A stretch of DNA of 63,346 nucleotides from Halomonas sp. SpR1 (lineage in GTDB: Bacteria; Pseudomonadota; Gammaproteobacteria; Pseudomonadales; Halomonadaceae), in contig NZ_JAUAMB010000029.1 of assembly GCF_031010175.1 (NCBI RefSeq), forward strand, positions 1 to 63,346, read 5' to 3'. Both the position numbers and the translations under genes were made by a program. Shown one piece after another: positions 7,192-14,839 of the stretch (position 1 is its first letter; every line of letters begins with the position of its first letter). The notes under the pieces are model-generated. The model was given only the letters and a program-made list of their open reading frames with translations. It did no database searches and was not told where the DNA came from.

Positions 7192-7416
7192 ATGAGTCTC
7201 CAAAAAATTGAAGACGAGGCGCTCCACCTGCCAAAAGAGGAGCGAGCTCAGTTGATCCAGCGATTGGTCTTGAGTCTTGAATCTCCGACAGAGGAAGAGC
7301 TGAAATCCGACTGGTTGTTTGAGGCTCGCAGGAGAGCAGAAGAACTTGATAATGGGTCGGTGCAAGCTGTGCCTGGTGACGACGTTATGAGGAAGGCTCG
7401 AGCACTGATCAAATGA
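7192..7416 (+). CDS. ParD-like antitoxin (addiction module component family)
   Basis: The 74-residue acidic protein (MSLQKIEDEALHLPKEERAQ...) fits the TIGR02574 'putative addiction module component' family. An N-terminal helical region with LPKEERAQLIQRLVLSLE is followed by a flexible charged tail for binding the toxin. I start at 7192 because the frame upstream crosses an attC-like site and carries no plausible start signals. It overlaps the toxin gene by 4 bp (ATGA), a typical toxin-antitoxin arrangement. The pair probably represses its own promoter in 7118-7190. Confidence 0.85.
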   Translation: MSLQKIEDEALHLPKEERAQLIQRLVLSLESPTEEELKSDWLFEARRRAEELDNGSVQAVPGDDVMRKARALIK

Positions 7417-7706
7417 ACTATTTTTTTCACCCGGCAGCGGAAGCCGAGTTTCTGGAATCAGTCGGTTACTACGAGTCGAAAGTTCCAGGGTTGGGTGGTG
7501 CCTTTATAGAGGAATTTGAGGCCCTGGCCGTATTGATTGACGAGTCGCCAGAAGTTTGGCAAGTCCAGCTTGAGCCAGACATTCGCAGGGCTCCCCTTCA
7601 TCGATTTCCACTATCCATCGTCTATCGAGAGCAACCAGGAGGTTTTCAGGTTCTTGCTGTTGCACATGACCGGCGCCGCCCGTATTACTGGCTGACTAGG
7701 CTTTAA
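7413..7706 (+). CDS. ParE/RelE-superfamily toxin
   Basis: The 97-residue protein has the ParE/RelE fold pattern: an N-terminal FHPAAEAEFLESVGYYESK helix pair, then strands IRRAPLHRFPLSIVYRE and FQVLAVAHDRRRPYYWLTRL ending in the conserved HDRRRPYYW motif. Relatives poison DNA gyrase (ParE) or cleave mRNA (RelE); the HxRRxPxYW tail is shared by the TIGR02574-partnered group, whose target is not fixed. The start overlaps the antitoxin stop by 4 bp. Such pairs stabilise cassette arrays, which matches the context. Confidence 0.88.
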   Translation: MNYFFHPAAEAEFLESVGYYESKVPGLGGAFIEEFEALAVLIDESPEVWQVQLEPDIRRAPLHRFPLSIVYREQPGGFQVLAVAHDRRRPYYWLTRL

Positions 7707-7782
7707 CAAGGGCGTATTAATTATCGAGAAGAGATTTACCATTGGCTTTTCTACGGTTTCGTTAGCGTTTGGGGAGGTTTGC

Positions 7783-8211
7783 ATGGAACAAGTCGCTTAT
7801 AGCCAAGAAGTCATTGATCTCTTGGTTGCTTGTGACCTGCCAGTTTCTGATTTGCGGGATGATAGTGACGTTTACTTCTTCGGCTTCCATCATGAAAGCG
7901 AGCTTTGGGGTGTCATAGGGGTAGAGGTGTGCGGTGATTTCGGTCTTCTTCGCTCGCTTGCGATTTCTGCAGCCCATAGAAGCAATCGTCTTGGACAAAA
8001 ACTTGTAGCATTTTCTGAAGAGTGGGCAGCGCGCTCTCATTTAAAGGCGCTGTATCTTCTTACCACCACGGCGGATGGTTTTTTTGAGAGGTTGGGCTAT
8101 GAGGTGCTAGATCGTTCAGATGCTCCAAAAGCCATCACTCAGACTCCCCAATTTGCTGGACTCTGCCCGGCGTCAGCGGTTTTCATGGGTAAAGCGCTAG
8201 GCGCTAACTAA
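7783..8211 (+). CDS. ArsN2-like GNAT N-acetyltransferase
   Basis: The 142-residue GNAT protein shows LLRSLAISAAHRSNRLGQKL (acetyl-CoA binding loop, with the usual RGxGxG relaxed to RSNRLG) and the subfamily signature LYLLTTTADGFFERLGYEV, RSDAPKAI and LCPASAVFM. These mark the ArsN2 group named from arsenic-resistance operons; ArsN1 relatives acetylate arsinothricin. No arsenic genes are nearby, so its substrate here is open. GGGGAGG precedes the ATG. The stop codon lies inside CGCTAACTAAGC, the left end of another attC-like palindrome. Confidence 0.82.
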   Translation: MEQVAYSQEVIDLLVACDLPVSDLRDDSDVYFFGFHHESELWGVIGVEVCGDFGLLRSLAISAAHRSNRLGQKLVAFSEEWAARSHLKALYLLTTTADGFFERLGYEVLDRSDAPKAITQTPQFAGLCPASAVFMGKALGAN

Positions 8212-8249
8212 GCATTTTGCCAGAAAAACCGATGTCTGCGGCGTTATAC
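8201..8249 (+). repeat. attC-like palindrome after the acetyltransferase gene (short, weak)
   Basis: Left core GCGCTAAC, right core GCGTTATAC, inner pairing GCCAGA with TCTGCGGC. The position over the stop codon fits an attC, but 49 bp is short for one. Supportive only in combination with the better sites at 3350, 6942 and 7053. Confidence 0.4.
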
Positions 8250-8276
8250 AGAAATAGTTTATAAAGGAGAATTTCA

Positions 8277-8510
8277 ATGCTTAAAGGGAGGTTGAAGCAG
8301 CTAGGTCGTATATTTTCGGTTATCAGTGCTGCCGGGTTTTCAATCGTATTATTGCTAAACGTCGTTGCCATTTTTATGTTTGGAAAGCCCGAAGCTATTT
8401 ATTTCTCCCCGGGGTGGTGGTTCCAGTGGTTTCCTGCTTATATCGCATGGTTCCCATTCCTGATGTTGGCTATCGTTTTTCGTACCCATGATAACTCTCG
8501 TGTTGATTGA
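8277..8510 (+). CDS. Small inner membrane protein of unknown function (77 aa)
   Basis: A perfect AAAGGAG ribosome-binding site precedes this ORF. The product has a basic N-terminus (MLKGRLKQLGR) and two hydrophobic helices (about residues 14-34 and 47-66) joined by a tryptophan-rich loop, PGWWFQWFP. I do not recognise the family. It stands alone behind an attC-like palindrome, so it may be another cassette gene. The 176 bp that follow (8511-8686) hold no feature I can support. Confidence 0.65.
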   Translation: MLKGRLKQLGRIFSVISAAGFSIVLLLNVVAIFMFGKPEAIYFSPGWWFQWFPAYIAWFPFLMLAIVFRTHDNSRVD

Positions 8511-8686
8511 GTTTTGACATCACAAATACTGGCGCGGGGACGCCCTCTTTCCATTGCACCTTTAGCTTCATTTCAATGGCGCGCAAGCCGCAAGCACTAG
8601 GCGCTGTTGTTGCATAGTGAGCAACATGCTGGCGTAATGAAGATTGTTTCGTCTCCGCTTGCCTTGGATTAACTAAGGAGGCATTT

Positions 8687-9259
8687 ATGCATACAGCGGA
8701 AACACTTTGCTCACAAGATGCAGTAATCGCCGTGGATGTGCAGAACGATTTTTGCCCCGGCGGGGCGCTGGGCATTGAAGGTGGCGATGCGGTGGTGCCT
8801 GTGCTCAACGATTGGTTGGCTAAGGCCGCTCGGCAGGGCGCTCTTGTTATTGCTTCCAGGGACTGGCACCCGGTGGCGCACTGCTCCTTTGAGAGCCAAG
8901 GTGGCCCCTGGCCAGAGCACTGCCTTCAGGACACCGAAGGTGCCGCCTTTCACCCGGGGCTGCAATTGCCACCGGACACTGTGCGAGTGAGCAAGGGCAC
9001 AGCATTCGACCGCGATGCTTACTCCGCCTTCGACGGCACTGGTCTTCAGGGCTTTCTTGAGAGTCGAGGGATCAAGCGCGTTTGGATTGGTGGGCTGGCC
9101 TGCGATGTCTGCGTTAAGGCTACCGTGCTAGACGCCTGTAAATTCGGCTTTGAAACCCACTTGATCGCCGATGCCACTCGCGCAGTGAACCCGGAGCAAT
9201 TGAGCGCCGTGATGAACGAAATGCGTGAAGCCGGGGCGGTTATCGAAGACAACGCATGA
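8687..9259 (+). CDS. pncA: Nicotinamidase/pyrazinamidase (PncA-like)
   Basis: The 190-residue isochorismatase-fold hydrolase carries the family motifs: AVDVQNDFCPGGAL with the catalytic Asp, SRDWHP with the metal-binding Asp and His, HCLQDTEGAAFHP, the catalytic Lys in RVSKGTAFD, and the nucleophilic Cys in GLACDVCVKATVLDA. It would convert nicotinamide to nicotinate for NAD salvage. A strong TAAGGAGG precedes the ATG. The length is slightly shorter than E. coli PncA (213). Confidence 0.9.
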   Translation: MHTAETLCSQDAVIAVDVQNDFCPGGALGIEGGDAVVPVLNDWLAKAARQGALVIASRDWHPVAHCSFESQGGPWPEHCLQDTEGAAFHPGLQLPPDTVRVSKGTAFDRDAYSAFDGTGLQGFLESRGIKRVWIGGLACDVCVKATVLDACKFGFETHLIADATRAVNPEQLSAVMNEMREAGAVIEDNA

Positions 9260-9372
9260 ACGATAGGTTGAACGAAGGTGCTCTGTTCAGTCAGCATTTC
9301 CAGTATTAGCCGTAGTAAAGGAAGCTTTCATTAGCGAGCGTCAGCTATGCGTCGTAATAGATGGGGGAGTTT

Positions 9373-9921
9373 ATGAGCAATCAGAGCAGAATCCGCGTGG
9401 AGTGCGTGGTGGGCGATATTGCCCAGCAGTCCGATGTGGATGCAGTGGTTAATGCTGCCAATGCACAATTGCGAACCGGTGGCGGCGTCGCTGGGGCGCT
9501 TCATCGCGCTGCCGGGCCTGGCTTAGCGGAAGAGGGGCGGCCTATGGCACCCATCGCTCCGGGCCAAGCGGTACTCACTGGCGGCCATAATTTGCCCAAT
9601 CGTTGGGTGATTCACTGCCTGGGCCCGGTATATGGCGTCGATAAGCCGGAGGATCAACTACTGGCTGACTGTTATCGCAATGCGCTGAAGTTAGCCGATG
9701 AGCACGGCATTGAGCGGCTGGCCTTCCCGGCACTCTCTACTGGTGCTTTCGGTTACCCAGCGGAAGAAGCTGCTCAAGTGTGCGCGGCTACCCTGGAAAC
9801 CATACTGCCGACCTTGCACAAAGTGCGCCTGATCCGTTTTGTACTATTCAACGAAGCGGCTGGGCAGACTCTCCAAGAAGCATTGGCTCAACGCTTAACC
9901 ATTGACCCTTTAGAATTCTAG
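9373..9921 (+). CDS. Macrodomain protein, O-acetyl-ADP-ribose deacetylase-like (YmdB type)
   Basis: The 182-residue protein is a single macrodomain. It has VVGDIAQQSDVDAVVNAANAQLRTGGGVAGALHRAAG, with the ADP-ribose contacts (D of GDI, NAAN, the GGGVAGA loop), and then PALSTGAFGYP. It would hydrolyse O-acetyl-ADP-ribose or remove ADP-ribose from proteins. I chose the ATG at 9373 because GGGGGAG lies 8 bp upstream; an ATG at 9361 overlaps that site. It follows the pyrazinamidase gene, so both may act in NAD-derived metabolism, although 113 bp separate them. Confidence 0.9.
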   Translation: MSNQSRIRVECVVGDIAQQSDVDAVVNAANAQLRTGGGVAGALHRAAGPGLAEEGRPMAPIAPGQAVLTGGHNLPNRWVIHCLGPVYGVDKPEDQLLADCYRNALKLADEHGIERLAFPALSTGAFGYPAEEAAQVCAATLETILPTLHKVRLIRFVLFNEAAGQTLQEALAQRLTIDPLEF

Positions 9922-10040
9922 CTTCGGTATGTTTTTGGGCGAGATTTGCATAGCAGTGCGCAGTGGCCGGATTACTTGTCAGCAGGCGCTTTATTGCCGC
10001 AGGGGAGCCTAGACGATAGTGCCCACATGGAGATAATCGC

Positions 10041-10547
10041 ATGCCGATTGATACATTTTTAGTCGAGTGTTCATGTGGCCAAGTTGCCGTTGAGCTTGTG
10101 GGAGCGCCAATTTATTGCACTGTGTGCCATTGTGATGATTGTCAATTTGCGGCAGATGAGCTTGCAAAACTTTTGCCGCCGGAGCCCGTCATGGATCAAT
10201 TCCTGGGAACCCCCTATGTGCTTCATCGTAATGATCGATACGCTGTAGTGCGCGGTCAGGAGCATCTCCATCCTTATAAATTTCGTGTTAAATCACCAAC
10301 GAGTCGTATAGTGGCAGCGTGCTGCAATTCCCCTCTTTTTGTTACGTTCGAAAATTCGCAGCACTGGATCTCGTTGTATCGCCAACGATTTGTAGGCGAA
10401 ACACCGGCTCTTCAGTCACGTATTGCAACCAAGTTTCTCAAGGATCCCAGTTCTCTTCCAACTGATCCACCTGCCTATAAGTCATTTCCTTTGAAGCTGG
10501 TCTTTCGCCTACTTGTCAGTAGGCTTCAGATGATTATTGGCCGGTGA
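10041..10547 (+). CDS. GFA-like (DUF6151 type) cysteine-rich protein
   Basis: The 168-residue protein contains a zinc-binding beta-fold of the GFA/CENP-V type: VECSCGQVAVELVGAPIYCTVCHCDDCQFAA, with the CxC and CxxCHCxxC ligands, and a later ACCNSPLF pair. It lacks the standard HFC/CGTH end of formaldehyde-activating GFA proteins and continues with a basic C-terminus (LVFRLLVSRLQMIIGR). Function unknown. Only a 7-bp-stem hairpin at 10553-10574 (CTACCCG with CGGGTAG) marks the gap after it. Confidence 0.75.
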   Translation: MPIDTFLVECSCGQVAVELVGAPIYCTVCHCDDCQFAADELAKLLPPEPVMDQFLGTPYVLHRNDRYAVVRGQEHLHPYKFRVKSPTSRIVAACCNSPLFVTFENSQHWISLYRQRFVGETPALQSRIATKFLKDPSSLPTDPPAYKSFPLKLVFRLLVSRLQMIIGR

Positions 10548-10687
10548 TTATTCTACCCGATCAGATACGGGTAGCTTGGGGATCGAATATGTGCTGGTGG
10601 GCCTCATCGCATGTCAGGTTGGTGTCAAGATCCGGGCCAGCATTAATCATACAAACAAAGCCTGTGAACTAAGCCACGGGGGAAGCC

Positions 10688-11326
10688 ATGCATCAGATTC
10701 TTGTTTACGCAGACTCATTAAGCTGGGGCATTATCCCGGATACCCGTAGTCGGTTAGATTTCGAACACCGTTGGCCAGGAGTGTTGGAAAAGGAACTGCT
10801 TGAAGCGGGCATTTCTGTAAGGATTATCGAGGATTGCCTGAACGGACGTCGAACCGTGTGGGATGACCCTTACAAACCAGGACGCAACGGATTGGAGGGG
10901 TTAGAGCAGCGCATAGAGATCAATTCGCCGTTGTCGCTGGTAGTTATGCTATTAGGCACTAACGACTTTCAATCTATGCATCATTTCAATGCTTGGCAAT
11001 CAGCGCAGGGGTTAAAGACACTGGTTAGCGCCATTCGACGTGCTCCCATTGAGCCGGGCATGCCAGTGCCTCCGGTCATGCTCGTTGCTCCTCCCGAAAT
11101 TCAAAAAGCGAAAGGCAATATAGCGCCAAAGTTTGAAGGAGCCGAGGGAAAAGCGGTGGGATTATCTGCAGCCATTGAAGCAGTCGCCGAAGAGTGCGAA
11201 TGCTACTTTTTCGATGCGGGACTGGTGACACCCACTAGCCGGATTGATGGCGTTCATTTGGACGAAGATCAGCACTATGCCCTTGGTACGGCTTTGGCCA
11301 AAATAATTCATCCGCTGGTGTCGTAA
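10688..11326 (+). CDS. SGNH/GDSL-family hydrolase (arylesterase-like)
   Basis: A 212-residue hydrolase with block I around the nucleophile (LVYADSLSWGI, D-S-L-S), block III VMLLGTNDF and the C-terminal catalytic pair DGVHLDEDQHY. This arrangement is that of SGNH esterases such as the mycobacterial arylesterase/acyltransferase type, which cleave or transfer acyl groups on small alcohols. There is no signal peptide, so the enzyme is cytoplasmic. GGGGGAAG precedes the ATG. It is monocistronic; the 230 bp after it contain no recognisable feature. Confidence 0.85.
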   Translation: MHQILVYADSLSWGIIPDTRSRLDFEHRWPGVLEKELLEAGISVRIIEDCLNGRRTVWDDPYKPGRNGLEGLEQRIEINSPLSLVVMLLGTNDFQSMHHFNAWQSAQGLKTLVSAIRRAPIEPGMPVPPVMLVAPPEIQKAKGNIAPKFEGAEGKAVGLSAAIEAVAEECECYFFDAGLVTPTSRIDGVHLDEDQHYALGTALAKIIHPLVS

Positions 11327-11556
11327 TGTTGCGGAATCCTCAATCTAGGCATGATGGCGGGGTTTCGTTGCCACTGGGCCCTGGTGAGAAAGCTAAGCGT
11401 GCTGTTATCTACCCCCCTTGATCCAAAATATACCCGCCCATAGCGGAAAGCCCTCATAGATTAAAGGGGGCCAATAGTGCGAGGGCAATTTTGAGCTATC
11501 TTGGCTTTTAAGGGTTAAATACGATTTAAGTGTAATAACAACTGATGGAGACAAGC

Positions 11557-11976
11557 ATGGCATCTACCACACAACTTCAGGGGGCTTGCCTGTGCGGTAT
11601 AGTCAGCGTCACCGTTACCACCCAAAGCAACCATGTCGGTGTTTGCCACTGTTCGATGTGTAGAAAGTGGGGTGGTGGCCCGTTGTTTGCGGTTGAGTTT
11701 GCCGGTGATGTGGACTTTAAAGGCTCAGAGCATATAGCCACCTTCAGTTCTTCTGAGTGGGCTGAGCGTGGTTTCTGCCAGCAGTGTGGCACCCACCTCT
11801 TCTATCGCTTAAAGCAGGATGGACATTACGCGCTTCCCGTTGGGCTTCTTGATGGTGCGGATGATTGGATAATAACCGAGCAAATATTTATCGATCAAAA
11901 GCCGCGCTTCTATTCACTAGCAGAAAAAACCAAGCAATTGACCGGCGAAGAAGTGTTCGCCCAGTTTGGTAAATAG
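11557..11976 (+). CDS. GFA family protein (formaldehyde-activating enzyme/CENP-V fold)
   Basis: The 139-residue protein has every cysteine motif of the GFA family: GACLCGIVSV, CHCSMCRKWGGGPLF and GFCQQCGTHLFYR. These bind zinc in the fold of glutathione-dependent formaldehyde-activating proteins. Most relatives have no proven reaction. The ATG at 11557 has GGAG 8 bp upstream; an ATG at 11545 would place that motif inside the gene. A large repeat begins 13 bp after the stop. Confidence 0.88.
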   Translation: MASTTQLQGACLCGIVSVTVTTQSNHVGVCHCSMCRKWGGGPLFAVEFAGDVDFKGSEHIATFSSSEWAERGFCQQCGTHLFYRLKQDGHYALPVGLLDGADDWIITEQIFIDQKPRFYSLAEKTKQLTGEEVFAQFGK

Positions 11977-11988
11977 AGGGGCAGTTCA

Positions 11989-12125
11989 GGAGGCGTCGGA
12001 ACGACGCTCAGTGGCATACACCAACTCCGGCACCGCTGCGCGCTGCTTCCGCGGGTGCGCCTGAGGCTTACCACGCGCTACGAAGACCCAACGATCCAGC
12101 TTCGAGCACAAACCGTAGCGCGTAT
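11989..12125. repeat. Long repeat, copy 1, left part (split by the IS)
   Basis: Starts GGAGGCGTCGGAACGACGC and contains CCGGCACCGCTGC, GCTGCTTCCGCG, CTTACCACG and ACGATCCAGCTTCG. The same blocks recur in the same order from 13579. The copy stops where the IS inverted repeat begins at 12126 and resumes at about 13528. About 80 percent of bases appear to match copy 2 by eye. Confidence 0.8.
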
Positions 12126-13527
12126 ATGGACTCCTCCTCGTCTGCAAGCACAAAAGGTCATAGCGGCACGGTCGACTGCTAGCGTATATCCGGTCTCGTT
12201 AATGATGCTTACAGTGTAGGCATCGGATCTTAATGGGCTATTCGCACGTCGGGTACCCTCAGCGTAAACGAGCTTTATTGCTCTACGCGCTACACGGTAT
12301 GGCCCGACGTCGGTTCGACCTGTTCGCCATCTCTCTTGTGGTGGTGCAGTCGGGGCGGTAGGAACACCGGTTAATGGTTGAACATTGAGGGTCGCATCAC
12401 CTGCTTAAGCGGCAGCGGCCAACTCAGGGTTATACGGCACCTCGTAACGTGTCACGGCCCACGCCATACGTGCTGTTTTATTGGCAAGTGCCACGATCGC
12501 CACGTTGCGATGTTTTCGCATGGCAAGGTGTTTGATCCACTGGCTGAGCCCATCGTCTTGCTTCACCGCATAACGCAGGACAGCGCGGGCGCCATGTACC
12601 AGCAGCTTTCGTAAGTAACTATTACCACGTTTACTGATGCCCAACAGGCGCTCTCGCCCGCCCGTGCTATGTGGACGCGGGGTCAGCCCTAACGAGGCAG
12701 CAAAGTCGCGTCCACGCTTGTAAATAGCGCCGTCCCCCAGCACACCCGATAAGGCACTGGCGGTGATGGGGCCAATGCCGCGGAGGGTCATCAAGCGCTT
12801 GGCAACTGGGTCTGTATTAGCATGCGTTTCAATGGCAGACGTTAACTGCGCAACGCGATCATCTAAATAACGTAGGTCATCCGCTAAGTCGGCCAGTAGG
12901 TGGCGAAAGCGGTCACTGAGCCCGTTGGTGGCATCCTCCAACCAAAGAGGCAGCGCCCGCCGTAACTGCTGAAGACCGGTGGGGGCAATAAAGCCATACT
13001 CACCGACGAGGCCACGGATTTGATTGGCCTTCGCTGTGCGCTGGCTAATCAGCTCTTCACGGATCCGGTGGGTGGCTTGGCTGTCTTGTTGATCAACGGT
13101 TTTGACGGCCACGAAGCGCATCGTGGGGCGGCCTAATGCTTCACAAATCGCTTCGGCATCTGCCCGATCATTTTTATTCGTTTTAACGTAAGGCTTCACG
13201 AATTGGGCCGCTATGAGTTTCACGTGGTAGCCACGCGCTTGCAGTTCTCGCGCCCAATAATGCGCCGATGCACATGCCTCCATGCCGATGGTAGCGCCTT
13301 GAGGAACGCGCCGACAGACAGCCTCCAGCCACTTGGCCCGGGTATATTTACCCCGCCATTGAGGCTTCTCATGCCGGTCAACGCCATGTACGTGAAAGAC
13401 AGACTTTGCGATATCCACACCAACTCGGCTAATGTTCATATGGGCTTCTCCTGACTCTCAAGCTGATAGTTCTAACCACCTACCAGTATGGCGCACTGAC
13501 GCCGGAGTAGGGTGAGGAGGAGTCCAT
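12126..13527 (-). mobile_element. Complete IS110-family element of the IS1111 type (~1.4 kb)
   Basis: A 14-bp perfect inverted repeat, ATGGACTCCTCCTC at 12126-12139 and its complement at 13514-13527, brackets a full-length transposase gene. Short (sub)terminal inverted repeats are a mark of the IS1111 subgroup; other IS110 elements lack them. Exact ends may extend a few bases further and I see no obvious target duplication, as is usual for the family. The non-coding part 12140-12404 would be where IS110 elements encode bridge RNA or promoter signals. The element splits the first copy of a tandem repeat. Confidence 0.85.
12405..13439 (-). CDS. IS110/IS1111-family transposase
   Basis: The 344-residue protein has the N-terminal RuvC-like DEDD domain (GVDIAKSVFHVHGVD, GMEACASAHYW, KNDRADAEAICEAL) and the C-terminal transposase_20 domain (LRGIGPITASALSGVLG, then GRERLLGISKRGNSYLRKLL, the region with the nucleophilic serine in relatives). 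The length is that of an intact family member and the frame is open throughout, so it may be functional. It catalyses excision and insertion without a classical DDE mechanism. Confidence 0.93.
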   Translation of the reverse strand: MNISRVGVDIAKSVFHVHGVDRHEKPQWRGKYTRAKWLEAVCRRVPQGATIGMEACASAHYWARELQARGYHVKLIAAQFVKPYVKTNKNDRADAEAICEALGRPTMRFVAVKTVDQQDSQATHRIREELISQRTAKANQIRGLVGEYGFIAPTGLQQLRRALPLWLEDATNGLSDRFRHLLADLADDLRYLDDRVAQLTSAIETHANTDPVAKRLMTLRGIGPITASALSGVLGDGAIYKRGRDFAASLGLTPRPHSTGGRERLLGISKRGNSYLRKLLVHGARAVLRYAVKQDDGLSQWIKHLAMRKHRNVAIVALANKTARMAWAVTRYEVPYNPELAAAA

Positions 13528-13578
13528 CCCATTGGGTAACGAGAAAGCGAGCTCAGCGAGCGTTTTGAGGCACCCGCG
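13528..13578. repeat. Long repeat, copy 1, right part
   Basis: After the IS, the repeat resumes with GGTAACGAGAAAGCGAG, GCGAGCGTTTTGAGGC and ACCCGCGGGAG. The same string, slightly diverged, closes copy 2 at 13712-13758. This shows that the IS landed inside an existing repeat rather than between two. Confidence 0.75.
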
Positions 13579-13758
13579 GGAGGCGTCGGAACGACGCCCA
13601 GTGCCACCTAAGCCAAACCCCGGCACCGCTGCACGCTGCTTCCGCGAGTGCGCTTCGCTTACCACGTGCTACAAAAACCATCGATCCCGCTTCGCGCACA
13701 TACCGTGTGTGGTAACGAGAAAACGAGTTCTACGAGTGTTTAGAGGCCCCCACGGGAG
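13579..13758. repeat. Long repeat, copy 2 (intact, ~180 bp)
   Basis: Repeats the order seen in copy 1: GGAGGCGTCGGAACGACGC, CCGGCACCGCTGC, GCTTCCGCG, CTTACCACG, CGATCCCGCTTCGCGC, then GGTAACGAGAAAACGAG and CCCACGGGAG. It lies directly behind copy 1 in tandem and ends just before the LysR gene's stop. No convincing protein is encoded. Function unknown; it looks like a genus-specific intergenic element. Confidence 0.75.
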
Positions 13759-13768
13759 CACATGAGGT

Positions 13769-14665
13769 TTATTTGATAACACTCTCTCCCCGCGTATTTT
13801 CCAACTCTTCAATCATCCTGCGTGCCGCATTCGACAGCGTTCGGTTGGTATGTACTAGGTACCCCAGCGGGCGGTAAATAGGCGGGGTGGCGACTTTTAA
13901 CTCTGCCAGTTCGCTGTCGATCATTTTTTCCGGCAGCAGACTCCAGCCTAACCCTACGCTGCACATCATCTTTAGCGTTTCTAAATAGTTGGTCGCCATG
14001 CTAACCGGCAGTTGCAGGCCCGCTTCGCTAAAACGCTGCGCAATAAGTGACCCTGTAAAGGTCTTCGCCCCCGGCATCACGCAGTTGTATTCGCATAGAT
14101 CGGTCAATGACAGCTCATTTTGAGAAGCCTGATGGGTAAGAGGATGATCGATAGCGCAGGCAAAGCAGAGTCGGTCACGCCATAATTCTACCACCTGTAG
14201 TTGTTCATGGGGGTGGGGGGCGAGCGTCACCACGGCCATTTCCAGGGTGCCATCCAGCACGCCCTGGTAAGCCTGCTCTGAATCCAGAAAGTGCAGATCT
14301 AGCGTGACTTCCGGGTGGCGTTGGGTGTACTGCTTTAATAGCGGCGGTAAGCGGTGTAGGCCAATATGGTGGCTAGTGGCAAGGGTCAACTTGCCGCCTA
14401 CCTGGCCGGAAAGGTTGGCCAGCGCTCGGCGGCTATCCTCAACGGTCAATAGAATGCGCCGCGCTTGGGGGAGCAGCACGTTACCGGCTTCGGTTAACGC
14501 AATACGCCGACCAATACGATCAAACAGCTGTGTACCCACCTGGGACTCCAGCGTGGCAATGCGTTTGCTCACCGCGGGCTGGGTAAGGTAAAGCTGTTCC
14601 GCTGCGCGGGAGAAACTTTGCGTATCCGCCACTGCCAAAAAGGCTTGCAGGCTTTGGGTATCCAT
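13769..14665 (-). CDS. LysR-family transcriptional regulator, divergent from leuCDB
   Basis: A 298-residue LysR-type regulator. The winged helix-turn-helix occupies residues 1-60 (FLAVADTQSFSRAAEQLYLTQPAVSKRIATLE), followed by a LysR substrate-binding domain to the end. It is transcribed away from leuC with 174 bp between the start codons, the usual layout for a LysR protein controlling its neighbour. A regulator is found in the same place next to leuC in pseudomonads. The ligand is not known; a leucine-pathway intermediate is a guess. Confidence 0.88.
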   Translation of the reverse strand: MDTQSLQAFLAVADTQSFSRAAEQLYLTQPAVSKRIATLESQVGTQLFDRIGRRIALTEAGNVLLPQARRILLTVEDSRRALANLSGQVGGKLTLATSHHIGLHRLPPLLKQYTQRHPEVTLDLHFLDSEQAYQGVLDGTLEMAVVTLAPHPHEQLQVVELWRDRLCFACAIDHPLTHQASQNELSLTDLCEYNCVMPGAKTFTGSLIAQRFSEAGLQLPVSMATNYLETLKMMCSVGLGWSLLPEKMIDSELAELKVATPPIYRPLGYLVHTNRTLSNAARRMIEELENTRGESVIK

Positions 14666-14700
14666 TCACGTGTTCCTAAGCATGCCGTTCCCCGCCAAGT

Positions 14701-14715
14701 ATTCCTGTATGGAAT
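14701..14715. promoter_or_regulatory. Candidate LysR operator in the regulator/leuC gap
   Basis: ATTCC-TGTAT-GGAAT is a perfect 5-5-5 inverted repeat and fits the T-N11-A consensus of LysR binding sites. It lies 36 bp upstream of the LysR start and 125 bp upstream of leuC, where an activation site would be expected. Inferred from sequence only. Confidence 0.45.
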
Positions 14716-14839
14716 CTAAACTATGAATAACATGAATTGCTTTTATGCGCGAGTCGCGTGACACTTGCTCTACAAGCAATTTAAGCAGCCCATAGAGGCG
14801 GCCATACCGAACTAGCAGGGCACTGCCCAGGAGAGTCCC

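Noticed and set aside
10537..10749. ORF of 70 codons between the GFA-like and SGNH genes
   Set aside because: Overlaps the SGNH gene in another frame; no homology or ribosome-binding site.
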